Below, one piece after another: positions 1-7,752 of a stretch of 64,000 bases of DNA. Position 1 is the stretch's first letter, and every line of letters begins with the position of its first letter. The DNA comes from Neolewinella xylanilytica (GTDB lineage: Bacteria; Bacteroidota; Bacteroidia; Chitinophagales; Saprospiraceae): positions 1,178,001 to 1,242,000 of the forward strand of contig NZ_PTJC01000006.1 in assembly GCF_002934605.1 (NCBI RefSeq). The letters run 5' to 3'. The notes under the pieces are model-generated. The model ran no database searches. It saw only the letters and a program-made list of their open reading frames with translations, and was not told the DNA's origin. Position numbers and translations under genes: made by a program.

Positions 1-284
1 AAGTAAACCTGCATCCGCACCCCCTTGTCGGGCAGGGAGGCAACCTTGATGATGAGCGGGTAGTCGTCGTCGTCAACGATGATATTCATGCCGGAAAGGC
101 GGACGACTTCGTGGAGGCGATGGCGGCGTTCGTTGATGGTTCCGTAGCGTGGCATGAGCACGCGGATTTCCATTTGCTTCTTCTGTAAGTAGGGGGCGAG
201 GGCCCTCACGGTGGTGGCTATTTCGGTCAGCTCCGTGTAGGGATCCATTTCCTGGGTTACAATCAGGACCTTGGTTTTACTCAT
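1..284 (-). CDS. Glycogen/starch synthase, N-terminal part (cut by window edge)
   Basis: The minus strand reads open from an ATG at 284 to the window edge, giving about 94 residues that begin MSKTKVLIVTQEMDPYTEL. This resembles the N-terminal GT5 domain of bacterial glycogen synthases, where a short beta strand leads into the ADP-glucose-binding loop; here the canonical KxGGL is replaced by a TEL-type version, as in the shorter Bacteroidota proteins. The expected activity is transfer of glucose from a nucleotide sugar to growing glycogen in the cytoplasm. It is divergent from panC, an arrangement I recall as common in Bacteroidota. The catalytic C-terminal half lies outside the window, so activity cannot be judged. 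Confidence 0.75.
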   Translation of the reverse strand, partial: MSKTKVLIVTQEMDPYTELTEIATTVRALAPYLQKKQMEIRVLMPRYGTINERRHRLHEVVRLSGMNIIVDDDDYPLIIKVASLPDKGVRMQVY

Positions 285-401
285 ATCTTCGGATCGCGTT
301 TCAGATTTTTGTTAACGGGACCGACCGCCATTGCCGCCGGGCACGGGAGCCCACACCTGGCTCCAAGAGTCGCAAAGTTACAAAATATTGCGCAGACCCC
401 C

Positions 402-409
402 TATCTTCG
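402..409 (+). promoter_or_regulatory. Bacteroidota-type -7 box for panC
   Basis: TATCTTCG fits the TAnnTTTG -7 element with one mismatch. It lies 43 bases before the proposed TTG start of panC, inside the longest open frame, which argues that translation begins downstream of it. I see no clear -33 TTTG at the usual distance. Confidence 0.5.
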
Positions 410-452
410 CCGCCCTTTCGCGGACCGTCCGCCCGACATATTTCTCTGGTTT

Positions 453-1343
453 TTGCAGACATTTACCACAGCATCAGCACTTTCCGAGGCCATCGCCACC
501 GCCCGTGTACCGGGGTGCAAGGTCGGCTTCGTCCCTACCATGGGAGCCCTCCACCACGGCCACGCGGCACTGATCCGTGCCTGCCGGCGAGATTGCGACC
601 TCGTCGTAGCCAGTATTTTCGTTAATCCCACCCAGTTTAACGACAGCGCCGACCTGGAAACCTACCCCCGTACCCCGGATAGCGATCGCCGGCTGCTGGA
701 AGAAAACGGCTGCGATTTGCTCTATCTCCCCGATACAACGGATGTCTACCCCGAAGGAGCGGACTCGCGCAGCCTGGCCATGCACCTCGATTACGGACAG
801 TTGACCGAGCGCTTGGAAGGCGCCCAGCGACCCGGGCACTTCGCCGGGGTAGTACAGGTGGTCAGTCGATTGCTGGGAATCGTGTGCCCGGACGTACTGT
901 ACCTGGGCCAGAAAGATTACCAGCAGGTGGCCGTTCTCCGTCGTATGGTGAAGCTGCTGGAGCTCCCCGTCGCCATTACGGTTATCCCTACGGTACGCGA
1001 ACAGGACGGCCTGGCCCTGAGCAGCCGAAACCGGCGGCTGAGCCCAGACGAACGACTGGCGGCCGGCAAGATTAACCAACACCTCGCGGCCGTGGCGGCC
1101 GGATTGCGTTCCGGGTGGCCCGCCCGGGACCTGGAGCGCCTGGCGCGGGATGGGATGGCGGCCATTCCGGTATTGCAACCCGAATACGTAGAGGTTATCG
1201 ACGGGACCACCTTACTTCCATACCAGGACGGCGATCCGGTCGAGGAACTCGTCGTAGCCGCCGCCGTGAGGGTGGGGGAGGTGCGCCTCATCGACAACCG
1301 CATTGCCTATCGCGCCAACCCTGAGGCGAGCCGGGGCGTTTGA
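453..1343 (+). CDS. panC: Pantothenate synthetase
   Basis: PanC joins pantoate and beta-alanine, using ATP, to make pantothenate for coenzyme A. The HIGH-type nucleotide-binding motif [10 protein letters not shown] is at residues 28-37, followed by NPTQF, the QKDYQQ substrate loop and the KMSKS-like SSRN segment. The open frame extends back to 309, but those extra residues are low-complexity and cover the promoter box at 402-409. Family N-termini begin just before the motif, so I chose the TTG at 453, which gives 296 residues, close to the usual 280. No ATG or GTG is available at the right place. panD follows on the same strand 44 bases later and makes the beta-alanine co-substrate. Confidence 0.93.
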   Translation: MQTFTTASALSEAIATARVPGCKVGFVPTMGALHHGHAALIRACRRDCDLVVASIFVNPTQFNDSADLETYPRTPDSDRRLLEENGCDLLYLPDTTDVYPEGADSRSLAMHLDYGQLTERLEGAQRPGHFAGVVQVVSRLLGIVCPDVLYLGQKDYQQVAVLRRMVKLLELPVAITVIPTVREQDGLALSSRNRRLSPDERLAAGKINQHLAAVAAGLRSGWPARDLERLARDGMAAIPVLQPEYVEVIDGTTLLPYQDGDPVEELVVAAAVRVGEVRLIDNRIAYRANPEASRGV

Positions 1344-1387
1344 TTGCCGGACTTCAACTAGCCCAACCACTTTATTTTTATTCGATT

Positions 1388-1732
1388 ATGCTGATTCAAC
1401 GTTTTAAAGGAAAAATTCACCGCGCCACCGTTACCGAGGCGAACCTCAGTTATGTAGGGAGCATCACCATCGACGGCACCCTTCTCGACGCCGCCGGCAT
1501 CCTGGAGGGAGAAAAGGTGCAGATCGTGAACAACAATAACGGGGAGCGCATCGAAACCTACACCATCCGCGGGGAGGAAGGCTCCGGCATCATCTGCCTG
1601 AACGGGGCGGCGGCGCGCAGGTGCCAGGTCGGCGACATCGTCATCATCATCGCCTACGCCTACATGACCGAGGACGAGGCCCGCGTATTCGAGCCTAAAG
1701 TGGCCTTTCCGAACGAAGAGAATAAACTGTAG
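1388..1732 (+). CDS. panD: Aspartate 1-decarboxylase
   Basis: PanD decarboxylates L-aspartate to beta-alanine, the partner substrate of PanC. The protein has 114 residues from the ATG at 1388, matching the family length. The self-cleavage site is visible as YVGSIT with Gly24-Ser25; cleavage there generates the pyruvoyl cofactor on Ser25. The family signature KIHRATVT is at residues 9-16 and the NGAAAR segment is present. The open frame starts earlier at 1340, overlapping panC by 4 bases, but the extra 16 residues are not conserved in the family. It is probably co-transcribed with panC. Confidence 0.93.
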   Translation: MLIQRFKGKIHRATVTEANLSYVGSITIDGTLLDAAGILEGEKVQIVNNNNGERIETYTIRGEEGSGIICLNGAAARRCQVGDIVIIIAYAYMTEDEARVFEPKVAFPNEENKL

Positions 1733-1902
1733 GGCGCCGGCGCGCGGGTGCTACACGGTTTCCCGGACAGGCAGTGTATACCTTAAAAACTTTAACACGG
1801 AGCTGCTAGGCCAGATCGCAACACCTCGTGGCACCGCGCCGTTTACACCTTCTGAACACGAATAAACCCCGGTTGAGTTTTCACGCTTTTAAACCAACCG
1901 AC

Positions 1903-2382
1903 ATGAAATCCTTATTTTCATTCCTTTTGCTTTTTGCTACGATTTCTTTCTCCACGGGCTTGCACGCTCAGGACGAAGAGATGACCGTAGCCTCCAACTC
2001 CATCGGTGCGCTCGTGCACCAGAACGCGGAAACCACTACTCTCGCTAAAGCCTTGGACGCGGCCGGCCTGACGGCAGCCCTCGATGGTGGTGAGGGTATG
2101 ATCCTAATGGCTCCCACCGACGCGGCCTTCGCGGCCCTACCGGAAGGCGTTCTGGAAGCCCTGCTGCTTCCGGAAAACGCCGAAGTGCTGGCTTCCCTGC
2201 TGCAGTACCATTTGGTGGATAGCGCCGACGAGCAGTCGACCGCCATGCTTACCGAGGTGCTGGAAAACGGAGAGGTCACCGTAGCCGGCCAGCTGGAAGC
2301 CGATAACGGTTCGGTCTACCTGATCGACCAGGTCCTGCTACCCGCCGACTTCGATGTAGAAGCCCTGATCGGAGAGAACTAG
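1903..2382 (+). CDS. Secreted fasciclin-domain protein
   Basis: The 159-residue product starts at the ATG at 1903 with a signal peptide (basic MK, hydrophobic core LFSFLLLFATISF, likely cleavage after HAQ near residue 23). The rest is a single compact fasciclin (FAS1) domain: an early helix with TLAKALDAAGL, the box-1-like LMAPTDAAFAALP, and the box-2 region LLQYHLVD through IDQVLLP. FAS1 domains mediate adhesion or polysaccharide contact outside the cell. There is no lipobox or sorting domain, so it is probably periplasmic or released. It stands alone between panD and a terminator. The specific ligand is unknown. Confidence 0.85.
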   Translation: MKSLFSFLLLFATISFSTGLHAQDEEMTVASNSIGALVHQNAETTTLAKALDAAGLTAALDGGEGMILMAPTDAAFAALPEGVLEALLLPENAEVLASLLQYHLVDSADEQSTAMLTEVLENGEVTVAGQLEADNGSVYLIDQVLLPADFDVEALIGEN

Positions 2383-2422
2383 GTCTCCGGACTGATTCGT
2401 TCAATCGATGACTTTATACCAT

Positions 2423-2458
2423 ATGGCTCCGAACCCCCGGGTTCGGAGCCATTGTTTT
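2423..2458 (+). terminator. Rho-independent terminator after the fasciclin gene
   Basis: A perfect inverted repeat has arms at 2423-2435 and 2440-2452 and a 4-base loop, reading atggctccgaacc and its complement. It is followed by TGTTTT. It lies 40 bases after the stop at 2382 and before the asd promoter. Confidence 0.8.
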
Positions 2459-2483
2459 GCCGGCACCTAGTCAACGAAAGCCG

Positions 2484-2491
2484 TATCTTCG
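2484..2491 (+). promoter_or_regulatory. -7 box for asd
   Basis: TATCTTCG matches TAnnTTTG with one mismatch and ends 22 bases before the asd ATG. A TTTG at 2456-2459 could be the -33 element, although the 24-base spacer is long. The identical octamer precedes panC. Confidence 0.5.
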
Positions 2492-2513
2492 CCAACCCCA
2501 AAAGAAATACCCC

Positions 2514-3524
2514 ATGAAAGTCGCTGTCGTAGGCGCCACCGGGCTCGTCGGAGGTGTCATGTTTGAAGTACTCAAAGAGCACGATTTCCCGATCACGGAA
2601 TTGGTGCCTGTCGCCTCCGAACGTTCGGTTGGTAAACAGATCGACTACCGCGGCAAAAGCTATACCGTGGTGTCGCTCCAGGATGCGGTAGACGCCCGCT
2701 GCGACGTGGCTATTTTCAGTGCCGGCGGATCGACCAGCCTCGAATGGGCACCGAAATTCGCCGAGGTCGGTACGACGGTCATCGACAACAGCAGCGCCTG
2801 GCGAATGGATCCCGACAAGAAATTGGTCGTGCCTGAAGTGAATGCCGACCAGCTCACCGCCGCGGATCGCATTATCGCCAACCCCAACTGCTCCACCATT
2901 CAAATGGTCGTGGCCCTGGCGCCCCTCCATCGGGCGTACGGCATCAAGCGCTTGGTGATCTCCACCTACCAATCCTTTACCGGCACCGGAGTGAAGGCCG
3001 TAAAACAGTACGAGCAAGAGCGGGACGGTCAAAAGAGTGAAGATCCCGCTTATCATTACCCGATCTTTGAGAATTGCATCCCCCACTGTGACGTTTTCCT
3101 CGATAACGATTACACGAAGGAGGAAATGAAACTCGTGCACGAAACGCGCAAGATTCTCGGTGACGATTCCATCGCCATTACCGCTACGGCCGTCCGCGTA
3201 CCCGTACATGGCGGACACAGCGAGAGCGTCAATGTCGAGTTTCATAAGCCCTTCACCCTCGACGAAGTGCGGAAACTGCTCTCCGAGGTGCCCGGACTGG
3301 TCCTGCAGGACGATCCCAAGACCAATACGTATCCCATGCCCCTGCTGGCTAAGCACCGGGACGAAGTATTCGTAGGCCGCCTGCGGCGCGACGAGAGCAT
3401 CGAGAACGGGCTTAATATGTGGATCGTAGCGGACAATCTCCGCAAAGGGGCGGCCACGAATGCCGTTCAAATTGCCGAATACCTCCGGAAGCATCGACTG
3501 GTGGGTACCGAGGTGCCGGCCTAG
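2514..3524 (+). CDS. asd: Aspartate-semialdehyde dehydrogenase
   Basis: Asd reduces aspartyl-4-phosphate to the semialdehyde with NADPH, at the branch point to lysine, diaminopimelate, threonine and methionine. The protein has 336 residues from the ATG at 2514. The dinucleotide-binding GATGLVG is at residues 7-13, the catalytic cysteine at 126 in NPNCST, and the substrate/catalytic His segment RVPVHGGHSES near residue 230. Both ends match the family. The longer frame from 2457 would begin inside the terminator tail and is rejected. It is a single-gene unit with its own promoter. Its product ultimately supplies DAP to MurE in the division cluster of this window. Confidence 0.96.
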   Translation: MKVAVVGATGLVGGVMFEVLKEHDFPITELVPVASERSVGKQIDYRGKSYTVVSLQDAVDARCDVAIFSAGGSTSLEWAPKFAEVGTTVIDNSSAWRMDPDKKLVVPEVNADQLTAADRIIANPNCSTIQMVVALAPLHRAYGIKRLVISTYQSFTGTGVKAVKQYEQERDGQKSEDPAYHYPIFENCIPHCDVFLDNDYTKEEMKLVHETRKILGDDSIAITATAVRVPVHGGHSESVNVEFHKPFTLDEVRKLLSEVPGLVLQDDPKTNTYPMPLLAKHRDEVFVGRLRRDESIENGLNMWIVADNLRKGAATNAVQIAEYLRKHRLVGTEVPA

Positions 3525-3627
3525 CGCCACACATTTTCCGACTTAGACTTGTTGCATTACCAACCTACACCGAAGTTTGGCCGGTGTGTCGCACCTGCGC
3601 CCCGCCGCCATACACACAGAGCATACC

Positions 3628-5067
3628 ATGCGAAACCGAATTGCCGTCTGGGGGCGTGACGCCCAGGAAAAACGCGTACTGATCACGATTGAACTACAGG
3701 TCACCGACAACATCGTGCGCATCGAGACTTTCCCCGAAAAGGTCGTTTCAGACGATGTATACGCCGCCTTCATGAATAAGTGGCGGAAAGAAGAAGCAGC
3801 GGAACTCCCGGAACCCGACCGCGTGATCGCCCGGGAGCTGAGCGTCACCGATTCCCTGCTTCCCGACGATCTGAAGGCCGAGCAAACCGATATGATCGTG
3901 CGAGCTCAGACGGAATGGCACTTCCACGTGCTGAGTGAAAAACTCGCCCAATCCTACCGCAGCGAGCTGGCCGAGATCGAAGACCGCATCGAGCGGGCGG
4001 GCAGTTACAGCAGCGATCTCTGGAACCAGGCCAAAGCCTTCTGGCAAAAAGTACAGAGCCAACTGCAGGACAAAACGCTCCTCCGTGAGCAGGGCAACGA
4101 ACTGCGGAAGCGATCGGACGCCGTATTCGCGCGGCTCAAGGAGCTACGCGAGGAGGTCAACGCCCAGTACGAGGCGGAGTCTGCCAAGCATAAAGAAAAA
4201 TTCGGTCAGTTGCTGCGGGACGTCGAGAAACGGATCTCCGAAGGTACCCACCTGAATAAGGTTTTCCAGGAACTCCGCGAACTTCAGCGCAAGTTTCACG
4301 GCATCAAGTTTACAAAGCAAGACCGGGACGAAGTCTACAACCGCATCGATGCCGCCTTCAAGGCCGTGAAGCAGGAACGCGGACAGGGCAAAGAAGATAC
4401 CGGCGGTGCTCTAAGTCGAAACGAGGCCCGTTACCAGGGACTGCTCAAGGCCATGGAACGCATGGAGAAGAGCATCGGCCGCGACAAGGAGGACCTCAAA
4501 TTCGAGAATCGCCGGATCGAACGTACCGACGGCCAGCTCGAAGCCCAGATCCGCCAGGCCAAGATCGTCATGATCGAAAGCCGCATCAACAGCAAGAACG
4601 AAAAGCTGGAAGACATGGTCAAAACCAAGACCATGCTGGAAGCGCGGATCGAAAAGGATAAGCAACGCGCCGAGAAGCAATCCCGGAAAGCCGCCGAACG
4701 TCAGGCCAAGGAAGCCGCGAAAGCCAAAATCGCCGCGGAAATGGGAAATCGGCAGGTGAGTCCGGAAGAAGCCGCCAAACTCGCCGCCGCCGCCGCTGAA
4801 ATCAGGGCCGGCAAGAAGCAGGCCAAGGTGGATCGAAAATCCCTTCGGTCGGCAGCTCCCAGCGATACGGTAGCGAATTTTGCCGCGCTCTCCCAGGTGC
4901 TCGCCGGCGAGGTGCATGTACCAAGAAAGCAGCGTACCCCCGCGCCTTCCCTGCTCGAAAAGACCACCGAACGGATCGACGACGCCATCGACGTTGCCAC
5001 GCACAAGGTTCAGCAGGCCGTCGATACGGCCAAAGCCGCAGGACAAGTGCTTTCGGAGGAGGAGTAG
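3628..5067 (+). CDS. Long coiled-coil protein of unknown function
   Basis: From the ATG at 3628 the product has 479 residues. The first 90 or so form a mixed alpha/beta segment beginning MRNRIAVWGRDAQEKRVLI, with no signal peptide. Residues of about 100-400 are highly charged and helical (runs such as RIERAGSYSSDLW, then long K/E/R/Q-rich heptads), predicting extended coiled coils. An Ala/Lys-rich stretch near 350-400 precedes a short C-terminal tail. The spacing of Trp and Leu in the middle is somewhat like DUF349 repeats, but I cannot claim that family. It is probably cytoplasmic. It follows asd after about 100 bases and has no functional partner nearby. Confidence 0.7.
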   Translation: MRNRIAVWGRDAQEKRVLITIELQVTDNIVRIETFPEKVVSDDVYAAFMNKWRKEEAAELPEPDRVIARELSVTDSLLPDDLKAEQTDMIVRAQTEWHFHVLSEKLAQSYRSELAEIEDRIERAGSYSSDLWNQAKAFWQKVQSQLQDKTLLREQGNELRKRSDAVFARLKELREEVNAQYEAESAKHKEKFGQLLRDVEKRISEGTHLNKVFQELRELQRKFHGIKFTKQDRDEVYNRIDAAFKAVKQERGQGKEDTGGALSRNEARYQGLLKAMERMEKSIGRDKEDLKFENRRIERTDGQLEAQIRQAKIVMIESRINSKNEKLEDMVKTKTMLEARIEKDKQRAEKQSRKAAERQAKEAAKAKIAAEMGNRQVSPEEAAKLAAAAAEIRAGKKQAKVDRKSLRSAAPSDTVANFAALSQVLAGEVHVPRKQRTPAPSLLEKTTERIDDAIDVATHKVQQAVDTAKAAGQVLSEEE

Positions 5068-5640
5068 AGAGGTACGAAGTACAAGGTAGAATCGACAACG
5101 TACAAAGGGCTGCCGCACGGGTCTGCTCGCTTTCGCTCTTGAAACCTCGATAAGCCCGAGCGGTCCTTACTCCGTAATGTTTTGCCTCTGCGGTTACCCT
5201 TCCACGCCTGGCTACTAGCCTGCGGCTCCTGCTTTTCTCAACACTGATCACACGGATCGCTTCGCTAGGGCACGGATGTACACGGATTGGCTGCGCCGCT
5301 ACTTCGTGGTTTCTCCCGCAGGGCGCCGTTTAACGGATGCTTATACGTTCTTACGAACGATAGGCGCGCCTGCCTTAGCGAACCTTTGCGTTTCTTCTTC
5401 CCTCCGCGGTTAGCCTCCGATCGCGCAGCGACTAATCCATTACCCGCTCTCCGTGGTCCCTCCGTGCCAGTACGCTGTGACACCTCTGTGTTGACCCTTC
5501 CCCGCCTAGGCCTCGGCGAAACTTAGCGTTTTTCAGCGACTTTGCGGTAACCCTCCCGTCGCGCAGCGACTACTCCTTTGACCGCGCTCTATGACTACTC
5601 GGGTTGAACCTTCCCACCAGCAAACCACGATCCATCAAAT
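5068..5640. repeat. 573-base intergenic region built from degenerate repeated phrases
   Basis: No credible gene is seen. Short phrases recur with variation. The direct repeat tcgcgcagcgacta is at 5420-5433 and 5559-5572. Variants of ctctgcggttaccctt are near 5186-5201, 5480-5500 and 5540-5557. Two cttagcg...tttgcg phrases are at 5373-5390 and 5522-5546. A cacggat motif occurs three times within 5250-5287 (acacggat, gcacggat, acacggat). Runs of this kind look like remnants of a dispersed intergenic repeat family rather than coding DNA. The stretch separates converging genes, the coiled-coil gene and ruvB, so it is not expected to hold promoters. Confidence 0.55.
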
Positions 5641-6669
5641 CTAAAACTCAAAAAGCGTATTAGCAGCACCCGGTGGCGTAGCCCCCACGTGATAATACGC
5701 CTTTTCCGTAGCCTGCCGCCCCCGGGGTGTGCGCATGAGGTAGCCCTCCATAATGAGAAAAGGCTCGTGTACTTCTTCAATGGTGCCGACTTCCTCGCCC
5801 ACGGCGGTAGCGATGGTCGATACCCCAACTGGCCCCCCTTTGAATTTGTGGATGATGGCGTCGAGGATCTTATTATCCATCTCGTCGAGCCCCCCCTCGT
5901 CTACGTTGAGGGCGGCCAGGCCGAAATCGGCAATGGCCTTATCGATGGTACCGTTCCCCTTCACCTGGGCGAAATCCCGGATACGGCGGAGCAAGGCGTT
6001 GGCAATGCGGGGGGTGCCCCGGCTGCGACGGGCAATTTCTTCGGCACCTTCCTCGGTAATGGGCACCTGCATAATCTCGCAGCTCCGGCGGATGATGCGA
6101 ACCAGCGTTTCCGTATCGTAGTAGTCGAGCAGGCAGTTGATGCCGAAGCGGGCACGCATGGGGGCGGTGAGTAGGCCCATTCGGGTGGTAGCGCCAACGA
6201 GCGTAAAGGGCTCCAGGGAAATCTGTACCGACCGTGCATTTGGGCCGCTATCGATCATGATATCGATGCGGTAGTCTTCCATTGCGGAGTAGAGGTACTC
6301 CTCCACGACGTTGTTCAGGCGGTGAATCTCGTCGATGAAGAGCACGTCCCCTTCGTTCAGATTGGTCAGCAGGCCGGCCAGGTCACCGGGCTTTTCGAGT
6401 ACGGGACCGCTGGTCAGTTTAAGCTCGGCCCCCAGCTCGTTGGCGATGATGTGGCTCAGGGTTGTCTTGCCCAGCCCCGGAGGTCCGTGCAGCAGCACGT
6501 GGTCGAGGGAATCTCCCCGCTGGACGGCAGCCTGGATGAATACCTTCAGATTTTCGACGATCTTGGGTTGACCGCTGAATTCGCTGAGGCTGTCGGGACG
6601 TAATGCCCGCTCCATGGCTCCGTCTTCGGAGGAGAGGTTGGCGGCGGAGGGATCTAAGTGCTGATTCAT
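5641..6669 (-). CDS. ruvB: Holliday junction branch migration ATPase RuvB
   Basis: RuvB is the hexameric AAA+ motor that drives branch migration of Holliday junctions with RuvA. The protein has 342 residues, the usual length. Walker [10 protein letters not shown] is at 62-70 and Walker B DEIH at 113-116. Sensor-1 region VGATTR, the arginine-finger segment and [13 protein letters not shown] are all present, and the C-terminal winged helix includes GPVGVSTIA. The start at 6669 gives [12 protein letters not shown], a plausible family N-terminus. A minus-strand TAacTTGc box at 6677-6684 lies only 7 bases before the ATG. ruvA and ruvC are not in the window. Confidence 0.97.
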   Translation of the reverse strand: MNQHLDPSAANLSSEDGAMERALRPDSLSEFSGQPKIVENLKVFIQAAVQRGDSLDHVLLHGPPGLGKTTLSHIIANELGAELKLTSGPVLEKPGDLAGLLTNLNEGDVLFIDEIHRLNNVVEEYLYSAMEDYRIDIMIDSGPNARSVQISLEPFTLVGATTRMGLLTAPMRARFGINCLLDYYDTETLVRIIRRSCEIMQVPITEEGAEEIARRSRGTPRIANALLRRIRDFAQVKGNGTIDKAIADFGLAALNVDEGGLDEMDNKILDAIIHKFKGGPVGVSTIATAVGEEVGTIEEVHEPFLIMEGYLMRTPRGRQATEKAYYHVGATPPGAANTLFEF

Positions 6670-6750
6670 TGCCCCCGCAAGTTACGAAACATTTTGTGGC
6701 AACTTATTATAACAATTCGTCTTCAATCACGGGTATAGGAATTTAGGTGG

Positions 6751-6779
6751 CGCCGGGGAAAGGTGTGCTTTCCCCGGCG
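6751..6779. repeat. Perfect 12-bp hairpin in the ruvB-tRNA intergenic region
   Basis: Arms 6751-6762 (cgccggggaaag) and 6768-6779 are perfectly complementary around a 5-base loop. There is no U-tract on either side, so it is not a standard terminator. It sits 82 bases upstream of ruvB and downstream of the tRNA terminator. The rest of 6670-6927 holds only a second, weaker 8-bp hairpin at 6900-6924 and no credible gene. Confidence 0.6.
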
Positions 6780-6927
6780 ATAGTGTATGGGTGCTTTAAA
6801 AGAGTACACCAAATTTGGACAGCGGGATGCATTTACCCCAGGACACATTCCGGGCCCCCGTTCCGGGAAAATAGGGCAAAAGGCGGGTGTCGACTTGCGT
6901 AAGCTCCTCATAATCGGGAGCTTATGT

Positions 6928-6963
6928 AAAACAGAAAAGGCCAACCTGCAAAGCAGATTGACC
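6928..6963 (-). terminator. Terminator of the tRNA-Val/tRNA-Pro unit
   Basis: On the minus strand an 11-bp stem (6939-6949 with 6953-6963, including G-T pairs) closes a 3-base loop and is followed by TTTTCTGTTTT. It lies 13 bases past the 3' end of tRNA-Pro. Confidence 0.8.
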
Positions 6964-6975
6964 TTCTCAATGGTG

Positions 6976-7049
6976 TCGGGATGACTGGATTCGAACCAGC
7001 GGCCCCACGCCCCCCAGGCGTGTGCGCTACCGGGCTGCGCCACATCCCG
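6976..7049 (-). tRNA. tRNA-Pro (anticodon GGG)
   Basis: The minus strand folds into a full cloverleaf of 74 bases. The acceptor is cgggatg paired with catcccg, the D arm is ggcgcagcccggtagcgc, and the anticodon stem cacgc/gcgtg carries loop ctggggg (anticodon GGG). The T arm is ctggttcgaatccag and the discriminator is A. CCA is not encoded at the 3' end. It is the second gene of a two-tRNA unit. Confidence 0.95.
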
Positions 7050-7073
7050 AACTCTTCTTCGGATTCTTCCGGG

Positions 7074-7148
7074 TGGTCGATACTGGATTCGAACCAGTGA
7101 CCTCTGCAATGTCAATGCAACGCTCTAAACCAACTGAGCTAATCGACC
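7074..7148 (-). tRNA. tRNA-Val (anticodon GAC)
   Basis: The minus-strand cloverleaf has 75 bases. The acceptor is ggtcgat paired with atcgacc, the D arm is gctcagttggtttagagc, the anticodon loop ttgacat carries GAC, the T arm is actggttcgaatccagt, and the discriminator is A. CCA is not encoded. It lies 24 bases upstream of tRNA-Pro and is transcribed with it. Confidence 0.95.
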
Positions 7149-7167
7149 CGGTGCATGTAAGCGGCTG

Positions 7168-7200
7168 CAAATATACGACGTTGAAGTCGCGGTGACCAAA
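7168..7200 (-). promoter_or_regulatory. Promoter of the tRNA-Val/tRNA-Pro unit
   Basis: On the minus strand TATATTTG at 7168-7175 is a perfect TAnnTTTG -7 box. TTTG at 7197-7200 is a perfect -33 element with a 21-base spacer. It starts 20 bases before tRNA-Val. This is the cleanest promoter in the window and helps fix the consensus used elsewhere. The remainder of 7201-7382 shows no gene. Confidence 0.8.
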
Positions 7201-7382
7201 CTTCTGACACCAAAAAATTAGCGCTTGTTTGGGTTTCGGCCTTCTGACCGAAAATAAGGCATTTTTCCGCTGATCAAGGCACCGAAAGGGGATTGTAGCA
7301 GCGCTACAAAGCCGATTTCGGTAACGCGGAGCAGGGGGAAAAGGGCTATTTGCAGGTCGACTGTTGAAGTCCAAACAAGCGC

Positions 7383-7715
7383 TTAAGCTTGTGCCGTTGG
7401 GGTGAAGGAAGTGGGGGGGAATTGTGGCCCGTTGTTACCGTTGCTGTTGTTGATGACGCCGAATTGCCGTTCGTATTTCTGCACGTTATCGGCCAGAGCG
7501 GCCAGTAAGCGCTTGGCGTGTTCCGGAGTCAGGATTACGCGGCTCTTCACTTTTGCCTTCGGGGCGTTGGGTACGATGCGCACGAAATCCACGACGAATT
7601 CGGAACTCGAGTGCGTTATGATCGCCAGGTTCGAGTACACGCCTTCGGCAATGTCCTCGGGCAAGTCGATGCTAAGTTGGTTTTGTTGGGGTGGGGTCTT
7701 CTTGTCCTCTGCCAT
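7383..7715 (-). CDS. DUF3467-type small protein
   Basis: The 110-residue product from the ATG at 7715 matches the small DUF3467 family: an N-terminal LSIDLPEDIAEGVYSNLAIITHS, a central EFVVDFVRIVPNAPKAKVKSRVILTP and a helix with HAKRLLAALADNVQKYE. The function of the family is not established to my knowledge. The open frame continues upstream to 7835, but those residues are the lysine tail of topA in another frame. The gene begins 37 bases after the topA stop on the same strand and is probably co-transcribed. There is no signal peptide, and the C-terminus is rich in Asn, Pro and Thr. Confidence 0.8.
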   Translation of the reverse strand: MAEDKKTPPQQNQLSIDLPEDIAEGVYSNLAIITHSSSEFVVDFVRIVPNAPKAKVKSRVILTPEHAKRLLAALADNVQKYERQFGVINNSNGNNGPQFPPTSFTPTAQA

Positions 7716-7752
7716 GGGTTGACTTTGGCCCGCTCGGACGCGGGGGTTAGGA

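Noticed and set aside
309-452. Longer N-terminus of panC from TTG 309
   Set aside because: It would cover the promoter box at 402-409, and the residues are not like the family. The start at 453 gives near-normal length.
5287-5526. Open frame of 79 codons in the repeat-phrase region
   Set aside because: It crosses several repeat phrases and has no recognisable features.
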